A stretch of DNA of 64,000 bases from Polaromonas sp. P2-4. Lineage in GTDB: Bacteria; Pseudomonadota; Gammaproteobacteria; Burkholderiales; Burkholderiaceae_C. Positions within the stretch are counted from its first letter, which is position 1, and every line of letters begins with the position of its first letter. The notes below the pieces were generated by a model that was given only the letters and a program-made list of their open reading frames with translations, had not been told where the DNA came from and did not search any database. Below are positions 9,507 to 18,499 of the stretch, in pieces. Where the stretch lies: contig CP087965.1 in assembly GCA_024703855.1 (NCBI GenBank), positions 2,596,001 to 2,660,000 of the forward strand. The letters run 5' to 3'. The position numbers were made by a program, and so were the translations under genes.

Positions 9507-12240
9507 TCAAGACCGCCGAGCGCCAAAGCTGTCGATGTCTCTCTCCTTAGAGAGCATGAAATCCAGAAATGGGATTTCCTTATACTTGCATGTTTGGTAC
9601 AGACTCATTAATACAAGATAATTTCTCAATCCAGGTTCAGTTACTCTGCCATTTGTTAGTCTTCTATACTTCGCAAATGGTTTTATGGCGTGTTCCGCAT
9701 TGTTGTTGTTCCAAGGTACGCCATCAAAATCCAGGAATGTAAACAGTTTCGATCGATATTTTAATATCCTCTTGAAATACTTCCCGGAAATCTCTGACTT
9801 AGGAGACTTTCCTTCAAGCGTGCCAATGAACGCCTCCACCGCGCTCCTGTGTTTGCATAGATAACTGCTCTTAAGTCCAAAACGATCAACTGTCCCTATT
9901 ATTGATCTAATCAACCTCCCAAAGGGCGCAGCCATGTCCTTTAGTTCTTGGTCAAAAGGATATTTCAAGAGGTCTTCATTAATGTCTCTGATCAGATGTA
10001 TAAGACACTTCTGCTGAGGACAGGGCAACGAGTCATATCCTGTATAGAAGTCTGAAACTAGAACGCCATTAAAACCGGCAAGCAATTCGTGCAGGAAATC
10101 GGCCTCCCTTCCATTTCTGTATAGATAAAACACCTCCTCCATATTTGTCATAACCCAAACGTACCCACTACCCTTTTGCAGGTCTATTTTGGTTTCATCC
10201 ACATGGATCACGGCGCCTTTAACTAGCTTGCGCCGTAAATCATTGTATGTCCTTGAATAATATTCTGCGGCGTAGGTTTTGAGGTCGTAAAATCTAGTGT
10301 AGTCTACCGGAAGTGAGAAATAGTCCTTGACGGTTTTTTCTAGGTTTTGGAAGGTAATCCGATTACCGACATGCTGATCTATCGCCCACGACATTAACCC
10401 GTGACCAAAGCGCGTTTTCTTCTTAAATGTCTGAGGCACAAATGCCTTATCGCAATCGTTACAGCGGTGAAAGGGTGTACGGTAGTGAATTACCCATCTT
10501 TTTATGCCTCCTGTTGAAATTCTCAAGTCCAATGAGTCTCGAGCGTGAAATTGGGACAAATCACGAGATATATTTCTGCCTTTGCAATGCGGGCATACTA
10601 TTGCCTTTAAGGTTACGATTTTGTTGGGTCGAAGGCTGGACTGCTGCTTCTTAACTCGTTCTTTTCGACGTTGAATTCTTTGGAAATTCACATTTGTTCT
10701 AACGTAGATCTTGTCGCGTTGGTAGTCGAAGTATGCTCGTTCGGTAATTTCAGAAAACTCGTTCATCGTGAATGGCTTCTTGCCGAATTTGCGAGCATTG
10801 TCCTCATGCTTGATCTGCTCAACAAAACGAATTTCGCCTTCATTAGAATCGCGACTTTCATCCAGCGCTGGCAAACTCGACAGGAAGTTGGTCACCTTCT
10901 GCAACGCTAGGCAGTCGTCTTTGTTGTAAGTGAGGAGGATATCTTTGGTAGCACCGTCATGAGAGCTCTCCCACTTGGCCCTCCAGATTATTGAGTCAAG
11001 TCCCGTGGCGGAAGGAGACGACCATTCAAAGCCTAAATGCTTGGCTATCTCTTTGAGATCGTTTGAGTAGGTCGGAAAGTAGATGTTTGCATAGATCAGA
11101 GACAAGACGTTTGTTGAACACCTTGTCAAAAGATCACTCCCCGGGCCGCCTCGGAACAAAGTGATGATCCGCTTGAAAACACGGGCTTCGTAGCTTCCAT
11201 AAAAGAATATATGTGCGCTAACTACACTCGCGACAAATTCGTAAAAGCGTCTAAAGAGTTGCTCTTCGCTCTCTTCGTTGTCGGCCCAAAAGAACTGGTA
11301 TCTCGATATCCCTGATTCAACTATCAGCATTCCTATTAGATAGACAAAGCCACCGGAAGGGCTTCCCTCCATATCGACGTATATAAGAGTAGACGCGTTC
11401 CGCACCTCCGGTCTGGACACCACGAACACGCTTTGTTCTCTTATAGCTAAGGCTTGCAAAGGAAAGGAATGAGGCCTACCTCGTGCCTTGACCCTTTTCC
11501 CCCGCCTCCGAAAGCGAAATGTATAAGACAGCTGACCAACGGTCATGATTCCCTTTCGATTGTACGAGTGAATCTCTCGCTCGCTCATTCTGCGCAATAG
11601 GCTCAGATCGTCAGTTCGTTGGGCCTCAGCCTTGCAGTGAGACTGATATCTGCAGACGCGACAGTGCTCATTGAGCCAAAGAGGTGGTCGCGTAATTCCG
11701 GTTAGGACGTTGTTCAGTTCACCAACGATCTTGTCAGCCTTGGCTTGCACTTTGCTGAGATCGATGCGCTGAGATTTATATGTGACCCCACGTACAACTG
11801 TACCGTAGCCTGGGCGAACGTACTGCATTTGCTCAAGGGCGAGGCCACCAATGGAAAGTAGAATTCTGCGGGATTCATCGATAGGCCCGTCGAGACTGGC
11901 AAATAGAACTGGTTCGTAGTGAAATAAGCCTAGTGATGATTCCCCAGGTACCCGTTTTATGCCATCGAGATGGATGGCCAACAACTCATTCTCGATAAAG
12001 ACGTCGGCGATGATGGCGGCGCCCTCCTTCAAGTCCTCGACGATAATCGGCTTGTTGCGCGACAAAGCATTTATTATCTGATCCGAGTAGTGCACTGGTC
12101 GCTGCTCCTGTGTATTTTTCCTCTTGATTCTGCAAGAACGCCTCGTAGTCAGAGGGTTCACGCGCAACGTCCGTAGTCAGCAAATACGCCTTGTACTTAC
12201 AATTCAAGTACGCGGTGATCATTTGGTTTGTTATTTTCAC
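9507..12240 (-). CDS. RecB/Cas4-like nuclease - RNase H-like - IS66-type DDE transposase fusion (one frameshift)
   Basis: About 910 residues, start GTG at 12240 preceded by GGAGG. One A must be removed from a run of five near 12118 to join the frames. Order: residues 1-240, a TM0106-type RecB/Cas4-like domain with an N-terminal Cys (YLNCKYKAYLL, C14), HLDGIKRV, FHYEPVLF and a CRVCRYQSHC cluster (C193, C196, C202), the layout of an Fe-S nuclease, although the usual E-x-K is not evident; about 280-455, an RNase H-like exonuclease domain (IYVDMEGSPSGGF, FFYGSYEARVF, LLTYNKDDCLAL); about 548-600, a zinc ribbon (CPHC, CNDC); about 610-905, an IS66-like DDE domain (GAVIHVDETK, VLVSDFYTGYD, NNNNAEHAIKP, all three acids kept). 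Markedly AT-rich versus its neighbours. No tnpA/tnpB partners are present. Confidence 0.8.
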
Positions 12241-12589
12241 GTTTAAGATCCTCCAATTAAGCTGGCTGGTGCAAGTTTGTACGGGCACGGGCTTGGGTGC
12301 TGATATTCTTGTATTATGGTTACGATGCACTCTGAGATATCTTTGGGGCCCGATCTAGAGATTTGTCAAACTAATGATGCAAAGCTGGTGAACAAGTAAC
12401 GATCAGCCGGCAGAGCCGAGGGCATTGATTCTTGGTCGTTCAAAGCGGCTGAGGCGCCGCTTCGCCGCCCAACATCTCATGCCAGTTCGCCCGCCGTCAT
12501 GGTCCTCGCGTTCGTCATCAGTCTCCTCGCTTGGCACGCCGTTTCTGTTCTACGCTTCGCCGCCCGCCTTGCCAACGCCTCGCCGGTCG
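12241..12589. other. Upstream flank of the fusion gene, no gene seen
   Basis: The first ~180 bp are AT-rich like the gene to the left and contain its GGAGG ribosome site (12252-12256). From about 12410 the sequence returns to high GC. No terminal inverted repeat or target duplication pairing with the left flank was recognised by eye. Confidence 0.4.
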
Positions 12590-13045
12590 AGCTTGTGCCA
12601 GTGGATCGCCCCCATAGCGCGAACCAAGCCATCAGCGGTGCGGCAATGCTGTTTAAACTCCCGCCGAACCACGACTTCGGCGGTGCGCGCAGCAACCAGG
12701 GCAGTTCGCCGCCGGGAATCACACATACGGTCTCGGACTGCATGAACACCGTGATTCCGCGCTGGCGAGGAAGTTCACCCACAACAGCTTGTGATCGCCG
12801 ATGTTCTTGGTGGTCGCGCGTAGCGACCATCGCGATGGTGCCGATCACCGCCGCGCCGACGCCATAGAACGCCGCACGCATTCCGGGAATGCCGCCGTTG
12901 GTGACGTACACCGCGCCCAGCGCACCACCTTGTGGAACGAAGGCCAGGCTGGTCAGCGTGGCGTCCCGCAACTTGTAGTAGGAATGGCCGAAGTACATCG
13001 CTAACTGCCATACGATCGCGCAGGCCTTCGGCAGTTTCGACGCCA
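12590..13045 (-). pseudogene. chrA: Chromate transporter chrA fragment (decayed)
   Basis: The reading QLAMYFGHSYYKLRD, then GALGAVYVTNGGIPGMRAAF and YGVGAAVIGTIAMVATR matches the middle of the N-terminal CHR domain of ChrA, where families have an AQLAMYLGW segment and a YVRYGGLPWMQ-like loop. After a frame change GITVFMQSETVCVIPGG and LLRAPPKSWFGG follow. The N-terminus and the whole second CHR half are missing and at least two frame changes are needed, so this is a remnant rather than a sequencing artefact. A complete chrA lies at 60989-62359. Confidence 0.6.
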
Positions 13046-13049
13046 GGGA

Positions 13050-13324
13050 AACTGAGTTCCGTCCCGTTTGTCGGACTTGGTGGCGGTTCAGGCTGGGTGG
13101 TGCTGGGCTACCACCAGCACACACGCGAACTCGAGAACTACTGGCAGGCCGACCACGCACGGGAGCTGGCGTCCACCGCGCCGGTTCCGGTCATGGGCAT
13201 GTACGAACACTCCCGCCAGATGGGCTACGGCACTGCCGCAGCCACGCACATTGATGCCTTCTTCCAGAACATCCAGTGGGAGACCGGTGCGGCACGAATC
13301 GCGGCTCTGCCAAAGGCACCGTAA
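13050..13324 (+). pseudogene. chrC: ChrC-like Fe/Mn superoxide dismutase C-terminal fragment
   Basis: About 90 residues: GGGSGWVVLGYHQHTRELEN, then PVPVMGMYEHSRQMGYG and AATHIDAFFQNIQWE. This follows the C-terminal half of Fe/Mn superoxide dismutases of the chromate-associated ChrC type (GSGW, then D-x-x-EH-x-Y, then a final I-x-W). The metal-binding aspartate of the D-x-x-EH motif is Gly here and the N-terminal half is absent, so it should be non-functional. It lies back-to-back with the chrA fragment, suggesting a rearranged and decayed chr cluster. Confidence 0.5.
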
Positions 13325-13644
13325 TGAAGGGCACGAGACCGCCAGGTCGCGTGCTTAGCTGTCATTTCGCTTCGGTTGCGGCGCAGGCTTCGCCGATGAC
13401 TTTGTGGCGCTCAATATTGACGGCGTTATGTTTGCAGTGGGTCGGGTGCTGTCGGTGACTTCAAAAAACTGAGTGTCGCTTGTCAGTCTGAAGCCGCCTA
13501 CTGCTTTGCAGCGAAAGCTGCTCTTCATCCGCGACCGGCGAAGTGGCGTTCCCGGCCATTAGCGGGCATTGGCGAGTGACCGCCGGACGCGCTGCTGCCA
13601 CGCGTGCGGCGATGAACCTCGGTACGTGCAGCATCGGGCCATCG
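13325..13644. other. Gene-free spacer in the island
   Basis: No open frame with recognisable protein content, RNA gene or repeat was found. The sequence looks like degraded coding DNA. Confidence 0.35.
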
Positions 13645-13848
13645 TCACTTTCGCCAGAACCACCACATCAGTAACGACACCACCACCGATACCACCAGCG
13701 ATGTCATCAGTGGAAAGTGGAAGCTGAAGCCTTCGCGCTCGATCGAGATGTCACCCGGTAGGCGCCCCCACGGCAGCTTGGCCAGCCAAGACCACAGGAG
13801 GCCGACGGCGACCAGCAGCAGTCCGAACACGATGAGCAAACGTTGCAT
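13645..13848 (-). CDS. DUF2905 small membrane protein
   Basis: A 67-residue protein with two hydrophobic segments around a conserved core LPWGRLPGDISIEREGFSFH. The GxLPGDI signature and the length are those of DUF2905. Function unknown. It lies 41 bp downstream of the next gene on the same strand and may share its transcript. It appears intact although it sits inside the accessory region. Confidence 0.8.
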   Translation of the reverse strand: MQRLLIVFGLLLVAVGLLWSWLAKLPWGRLPGDISIEREGFSFHFPLMTSLVVSVVVSLLMWWFWRK

Positions 13849-13889
13849 AAGGAGCCCGCTCCATCAGAGCAAGGACAGTGGTACCCGCA

Positions 13890-14243
13890 TCACTCGCGTT
13901 CCGACCGCGTGCCCCGCATTGGCGGCAGCAGCCACGGCAGCGAGCGCAGGAGCCATGCCGTCTGACCAAGGACCTGCTGCTGCGCGTGGCGCACGACCTC
14001 GTCGTACGCATTGCCGTCGAGGTCGCCCTCAAACGCCTCGGTGCTGAGCTTGCCGTCCTCCAGGCGCGTCTGCTTCGCCTTAACGCGGGTGCGACCACCC
14101 TGCGACAAGAACTCGGTGTACGAGTATCGAAAGCTGAAAAAGCCGCCGGTGCGCGGCGCTGGTGTCGCGACCTCGACGGCATCAGGGTCGGCCTTGCGCA
14201 CCGCCGTCTCTTTCGAGGTGCCTTTCAGAAAGTACTTGCTCAT
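13890..14243 (-). CDS. Conserved-looking hypothetical protein
   Basis: A 117-residue soluble protein starting MSKYFLKGTSKETAVRKADP from an ATG at 14243 with CAGGAG as ribosome site. It contains FFSFRYSYTEFLSQGGRTRV and a charged stretch ending in LSTEAFEGDLDGNAYDEVV, then a hydrophobic C-terminus. I do not recognise the family. The good ribosome site, GC-rich codon use and nearby DUF2905 gene on the same strand support a real gene. Confidence 0.5.
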   Translation of the reverse strand: MSKYFLKGTSKETAVRKADPDAVEVATPAPRTGGFFSFRYSYTEFLSQGGRTRVKAKQTRLEDGKLSTEAFEGDLDGNAYDEVVRHAQQQVLGQTAWLLRSLPWLLPPMRGTRSERE

Positions 14244-14831
14244 GCCAAACGCTCCTGCAGGATCAACTCAAGCAGTCACTGTAACGGTGGCGCGAGAAAC
14301 ACCTCTGGCGCCTGGGTCTTGAGCAGTGCGGACCGGCCAGGAGCGGTCCGTGGTCACCGGCCGCTTTCCGCCTGCAGATGCAAGCGGCTATGTGGCGAAG
14401 TGAGCCGCGCATGCCAAAGTCGGCTCCGGCGGTATTCGGGCACAGGCCGGTGGATTCACTCAGCCCGAGAGCGCCGCGTACGCAACCGCTACCGCCGCGC
14501 CCAGCCTCGCGCTTTGCGCGGAGCCACTGCCGTCATGTTGGCCGGACGATCGGCATCTCAGTTGGCGCCTGGCCAGCCTGACCAATAGGACGGGGAGCCT
14601 GTGTCGGTAGGGATTTGACATTAACTTCGGACTTTTTGCGACACCAGCACGCGCTGAGTGACACTAACTTTGGATCCCTACACTCACCGGTTCCGCTTTA
14701 AAAAAGTCACAAGCGCAACACCTGTTTTGCGTAGATTCACTTACTAGGGTTTTCCCCTTCGGCGGCCTACAATCGTTGACCCTTACAAAAAATCGACGGT
14801 CGCACCGACCGTTTTCGCTGGAGACCCTTGA
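14244..14831. other. Spacer before maeB with insertion-sequence-end-like repeats
   Basis: No gene is supported. GTAGGGAT at 14607-14614 is inverted at 14674-14681 (ATCCCTAC), and two copies of GACAYTAACTTYGG (14617-14630 and 14660-14673) stand in direct orientation between them. Closely spaced repeats of this kind occur at ends of IS21-like elements, so this may be a deletion scar of an insertion sequence. The maeB promoter region follows from about 14690. Confidence 0.4.
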
Positions 14832-17161
14832 ATGCCGACACCCTCTGCCGCAACGCCCGACAACCGTGAAGAAAAGCGCGCCGAACTGCGCCGCGCCGCG
14901 CTTGAATACCATGAGTTTCCGACGCCCGGCAAGATAGCCATCGCCGCAACCAAGCAACTGACCAACCAGCGCGACTTGGCACTGGCCTATTCACCCGGTG
15001 TGGCAGCGCCCTGCGAAGAGATCGTTAAAGACCCGAATGCGGCCTTCAAGTACACCAGCCGGGGCAACCTGGTGGCCGTCATTACCAACGGCACGGCGGT
15101 GTTGGGCTTGGGCGACATCGGCCCGCTGGCCTCCAAGCCGGTCATGGAAGGCAAGGGCGTGCTGTTCAAAAAGTTCGCCGGGGTCGATGTGTTCGACATC
15201 GAGATCGACGAGAAAGATCCGGCCAGACTGGTGGACATCATTGCCTCGCTGGAGCCCACCTTTGGCGCCATCAACCTGGAAGACATCAAGGCGCCGGACT
15301 GCTTTTATGTCGAGCGCGAGCTGCGCAAGCGCATGAAGATTCCGGTGTTCCACGACGACCAGCATGGCACGGCCATCACGGTGGGTGCTGCGGTCTTGAA
15401 TGCCCTCAAGGTGGTCGGCAAAGACCCGAAAGAAATCAAGCTCGTGACCTCAGGTGCCGGTGCGGCCGCGCTGGCCTGCCTGGGCCTGCTGGTAAAGCTC
15501 GGTATTCCGCGCGAGAACATTTACGTGACGGATCTGGCCGGTGTGGTTTATGAAGGCCGCACCGAACTGATGGATGAAGACAAGCTCCAGTTTGCGCAAA
15601 AAACTTCGGCCCGCACCCTGGGCGAAATCATTGAGGGTGCAGACCTCTTTTTGGGCCTGTCAGCCGGCGGCGTGCTGAAAAAGACATGGTCAAGAAAATG
15701 GCCGCGCGTCCGATTATTCTGGCGCTCGCCAATCCGAACCCGGAAATCACACCAGAAGACGTCAAATCGGTACGTGATGACGCCATTATTGCAACAGGTC
15801 GCACCGACTACCCGAACCAGGTCAACAACGTTCTGTGTTTCCCCTACATCTTTCGCGGGGCACTCGACGCCGGCGCCTCCACCATCACGATCGAGATGGA
15901 AATTGCGGCGGTGCACGCGATTGCCGAGCTGGCCCAGGCCGAGCAAAGCGAAGTGGTGGCGGCGGCGTATGTCGGCGAAAAGCTGGCATTCGGGCCTGAA
16001 TACCTGATCCCGAAACCGTTTGACCCGCGCCTGATGATGAAAATTGCGCCGGCCGTAGCCCAGGCCGCGGCCGACAGCGGTGTGGCCCTGCGCCCCATTC
16101 AGGACATGAATGCCTACCGCGAGAAGCTGCAAAGCTTTGTCTATGCCTCGGGCACGATGATGAAGCCCATCTTTACGGCCGCCAAAGCAGCCAGCCGCAA
16201 GCGCGTGGCCTACGCCGAAGGCGAAGAGGAGCGCGTGCTGCGCGCCTGCCAGATCGTGGTGGACGAAGGCCTGGCGCGGCCGACCCTGATTGGCCGCCCG
16301 GCCATCATCGCCCAGCGTATCGAAAAGTTTGGCCTGCGCCTGAAGGAAGAACTCGACTACGACGTGGTCAATGTCGAGCAGGACCACCGCTACCGTGACT
16401 TCTGGCAGACCTACCACCGCATGATGGAGCGCCACGGCGTGACCGTGCAAATGGCCAAAATCGAAATGCGCCGCCGCCTGACGCTGATTGGCGGCATGCT
16501 GCTGCACAAAGGCGACGTGGATGGCCTGATTTGCGGCACCTGGGGCACCACCGCCCATCATCTCGACTACCTGAACCAGGTAATTGGCAAGCGTGAAGGT
16601 GTGTGCACCTACGCCTGCATGAATGGTTTGCTGCTGCCCGGCCGCCAGGTCTTTTTGGTCGACACCCACGTTAACTACGACCCGACGGCTGAGCAACTGG
16701 TCGAGATCACCACCTTGGCGGCCGAGGAAATGATGCGCTTTGGCATCAAGCCCAAAGCCGCCTTGCTGTCGCACTCCAACTTTGGCTCGTCCAACCAGCC
16801 CAGCGCCCTGAAAATGCGCCGCACGCTGGAGATGCTGCGCGAAAAAGCGCCCTGGCTGGAAGTCGACGGCGAAATGCATGGCGACATGGCCCTCGATGCC
16901 GGTGCCCGCGCCCTCCTCATGCCCAACAGCACCCTGAGCGGTGAAGCCAATTTGCTGGTGCTGCCCAATATAGATGCGGCCAATATTGCCTACAACCTGC
17001 TCAAGACCGTCGCCGGTGGCAACATTACCATCGGCCCCGTGTTGCTGGGGGCCAACAAACCCATGCACATCCTGACCCCTACCGCCACAGTGCGCCGTAT
17101 TGTCAACATGACAGCGCTCACAGTAGCCGATGCCAATGCCGCGCTGATAAGGCCAGATTAG
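14832..17161 (+). CDS. maeB: NADP-dependent malic enzyme with phosphotransacetylase-like domain (frameshifted)
   Basis: About 776 residues. The N-terminal ~430 are the malic enzyme: [48 protein letters not shown] (metal and catalytic residues), [13 protein letters not shown] (dinucleotide fold) and [12 protein letters not shown]. The C-terminal ~330 form a phosphotransacetylase-like domain ([28 protein letters not shown]), regulatory in the long MaeB class. It decarboxylates malate to pyruvate with NADP+ reduction. The frame breaks near 15682 at GCTGAAAAAGACATGG; one more A restores VLKKDMVKK. It is a monocistronic gene directly right of the accessory island. Confidence 0.95.
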
Positions 17162-17177
17162 ATAGCTAGCACTAACT

Positions 17178-17196
17178 CAAGGGGCCGCTAGCCCCT
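17178..17196 (+). terminator. Hairpin after maeB
   Basis: AGGGGC-CGCTA-GCCCCT forms a 6-bp GC-rich stem 15 bp after the maeB stop. There is no U-tract, so it is a weak terminator candidate; the preceding GATAGCTAGC suggests it belongs to a degenerate family A repeat. Confidence 0.35.
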
Positions 17197-17327
17197 ATGT
17201 CCAGTGCTTAAATTTTCAGCAGGCACTTGCGTTTTTTGCCCACATGCGGCAAACTACCCCTCTTGAAATTTAAGGGTTAACCCGAGAAGTCGAACGGTTT
17301 ACCTTGAATTCAAGAAAGGTATTTTTC

Positions 17328-17768
17328 ATGTTGCGCAATGGGATAAAGCGTTGGCGCGCGGCGGGAGCCGCTGTGCTGCTGGCCTTGTTGGCCGGCCTTA
17401 TCGGATTAAGCGGGTTAAGCCCCAACGCAGTGCACGCCAAAGGGCTGTCGTTAGACAGCCCGACCTCAGCCGTCTCGGTTGAGACGGTTGCAGTGGCCCA
17501 ATTGCCCCCTCAAGGGCAGAGCATGATGACGCTGATTTACCAGGGCGGGCCGTTCAGGTACGACAAGGACGGCACGGTGTTTGGCAACCGGGAACGAATT
17601 CTTCCCGCCAAAAATCGCGGTTACTACCGCGAATACACCGTCAAGACGCCCAGTGAGCGTAGCCGGGGGCCCGGCGCATTGTTTGTGGTGGCTTGAAACC
17701 CGCCGCCCCCTGATGCCTGTTATTACACCGACGACCACTATGCGAGTTTTCGCAAAATCGTTCAATAA
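17328..17768 (+). CDS. Secreted barnase-type ribonuclease (frameshifted)
   Basis: A guanyl-specific N1/T1/barnase ribonuclease. Starting at ATG 17328 after AAAGG, the first ~35 residues are a signal peptide (basic MLRNGIKRWRAAG, hydrophobic stretch, AVHAKG). Later come YQGGPFRYDKDGTVFGNRE and PAKNRGYYREYTVKTP, with the catalytic Glu in REYTV. Two indels in G/C runs near 17665 and 17710 must be corrected to give RRIVCGG (catalytic Arg) and CYYTDDHYASFRKIVQ (catalytic His) with a stop at 17766. The family hydrolyses RNA outside the cell or in targets. The barstar-like inhibitor gene starts 62 bp later. Confidence 0.85.
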
Positions 17769-17830
17769 ATTGAAAACTTGAACTGTGGTTGTTATTTTTA
17801 GTGGTTGACTTAAGAGAAAGAGAAGCGGAG

Positions 17831-18256
17831 ATGGATACACCACTTCGTAAGGATAACGAAACGCCCTTGCGTGGCGTGCGGCCCAATATAGTGCAGTCCA
17901 TACGCGCATTCCGCGTAGCCGATTTGCAGGATGCCGCCACGCAACTGAACCAGCATTTCCTGTATGCCAACCTGGGCAATGCCCAGAGCAAACAGGACAT
18001 TCTGGACATGATTGCGGCGCAGTACACCTTTCCGGCCCATTTTGGCAAGAACTTCGATGCGCTGTACGACTGCATGACAGACCTGGTTCACAAATCAGGC
18101 CCGCAGCCCGGCTTCATCGTCGTGCTCGAGCAGATTCCTGCGCACGCCAAGTTTGACAAGGAAGCCAGAGAGCAACTGCTGGACATCTTCCGGGATGCTG
18201 CGGACTACTGGGCGGATCGAAAGATCCCGTTCAGATGCTTCTATTCTTTTCTGTAG
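17831..18256 (+). CDS. Barstar-family ribonuclease inhibitor
   Basis: A 141-residue protein without a signal peptide, start ATG 17831 after GCGGAG. The barstar core is visible: DAATQLNQHFLYANLGNAQS, then FPAHFGKNFDALYDCMTDLV (the FGxNxDALxDCL helix) and an acidic C-terminal part. Barstar proteins bind and block barnase-type active sites in the cytoplasm. Its place directly after the secreted ribonuclease identifies it as the cognate immunity protein. It is longer than Bacillus barstar (about 90 residues) because of an N-terminal extension. Confidence 0.88.
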   Translation: MDTPLRKDNETPLRGVRPNIVQSIRAFRVADLQDAATQLNQHFLYANLGNAQSKQDILDMIAAQYTFPAHFGKNFDALYDCMTDLVHKSGPQPGFIVVLEQIPAHAKFDKEAREQLLDIFRDAADYWADRKIPFRCFYSFL

Positions 18257-18309
18257 CCCGCTCCCCAGACATCGGCCAAGGGGATCGGGCTAATGAGGCC
18301 CAGCAAGCA

Positions 18310-18420
18310 ATGACAGAAGGCGAAGAACCCATGCCTACCGACAAACTGGTAGACGTGTCGCCACTGGCCCTGCGTATGAGCAGCCCGTTTAATTCGGGTT
18401 ACTGGTTGACTGCCGCCTGA
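18310..18420 (+). CDS. Possible 36-residue small protein
   Basis: ATG at 18310 opens MTEGEEPMPTDKLVDVSPLA and ends with FNSGYWLTAA at 18420, just before a strong terminator. A shorter start at 18331 is possible. No ribosome site is convincing and I recognise no family, but the position between barstar and the terminator allows co-transcription with the RNase/inhibitor pair. Confidence 0.25.
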   Translation: MTEGEEPMPTDKLVDVSPLALRMSSPFNSGYWLTAA

Positions 18421-18437
18421 TAGCCGCAGCCAACAAC

Positions 18438-18465
18438 AAAAAAGCCCGCAGCTGCGGGCTTTTTT
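18438..18465. terminator. Rho-independent terminator (bidirectional)
   Basis: A6-GCCCGC-AGCT-GCGGGC-T6: a perfect 6-bp GC stem extended by A/T pairs with a T-run on both strands. It separates the barnase/barstar transcript from the convergent PhyH-family gene. Confidence 0.9.
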
Positions 18466-18499
18466 GTGGGCGCTGACCCGTCCGCAATGCGGTTAAAGC

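Noticed and set aside
9507..12240. Reading the fusion gene as an ordinary IS66 tnpC
   Set aside because: The DDE domain is preceded by about 600 residues of nuclease, exonuclease and zinc-ribbon sequence not found in a standard IS66 transposase, and tnpA/tnpB are missing.
12477..13160. A 227-codon intact gene on the minus strand
   Set aside because: The frame mixes a true ChrA-like middle with out-of-frame parts at both ends; treated as a pseudogene.
15548..17068. A 506-codon open frame on the minus strand
   Set aside because: Antisense shadow of the phosphotransacetylase half of maeB, with His/Gln-rich composition.
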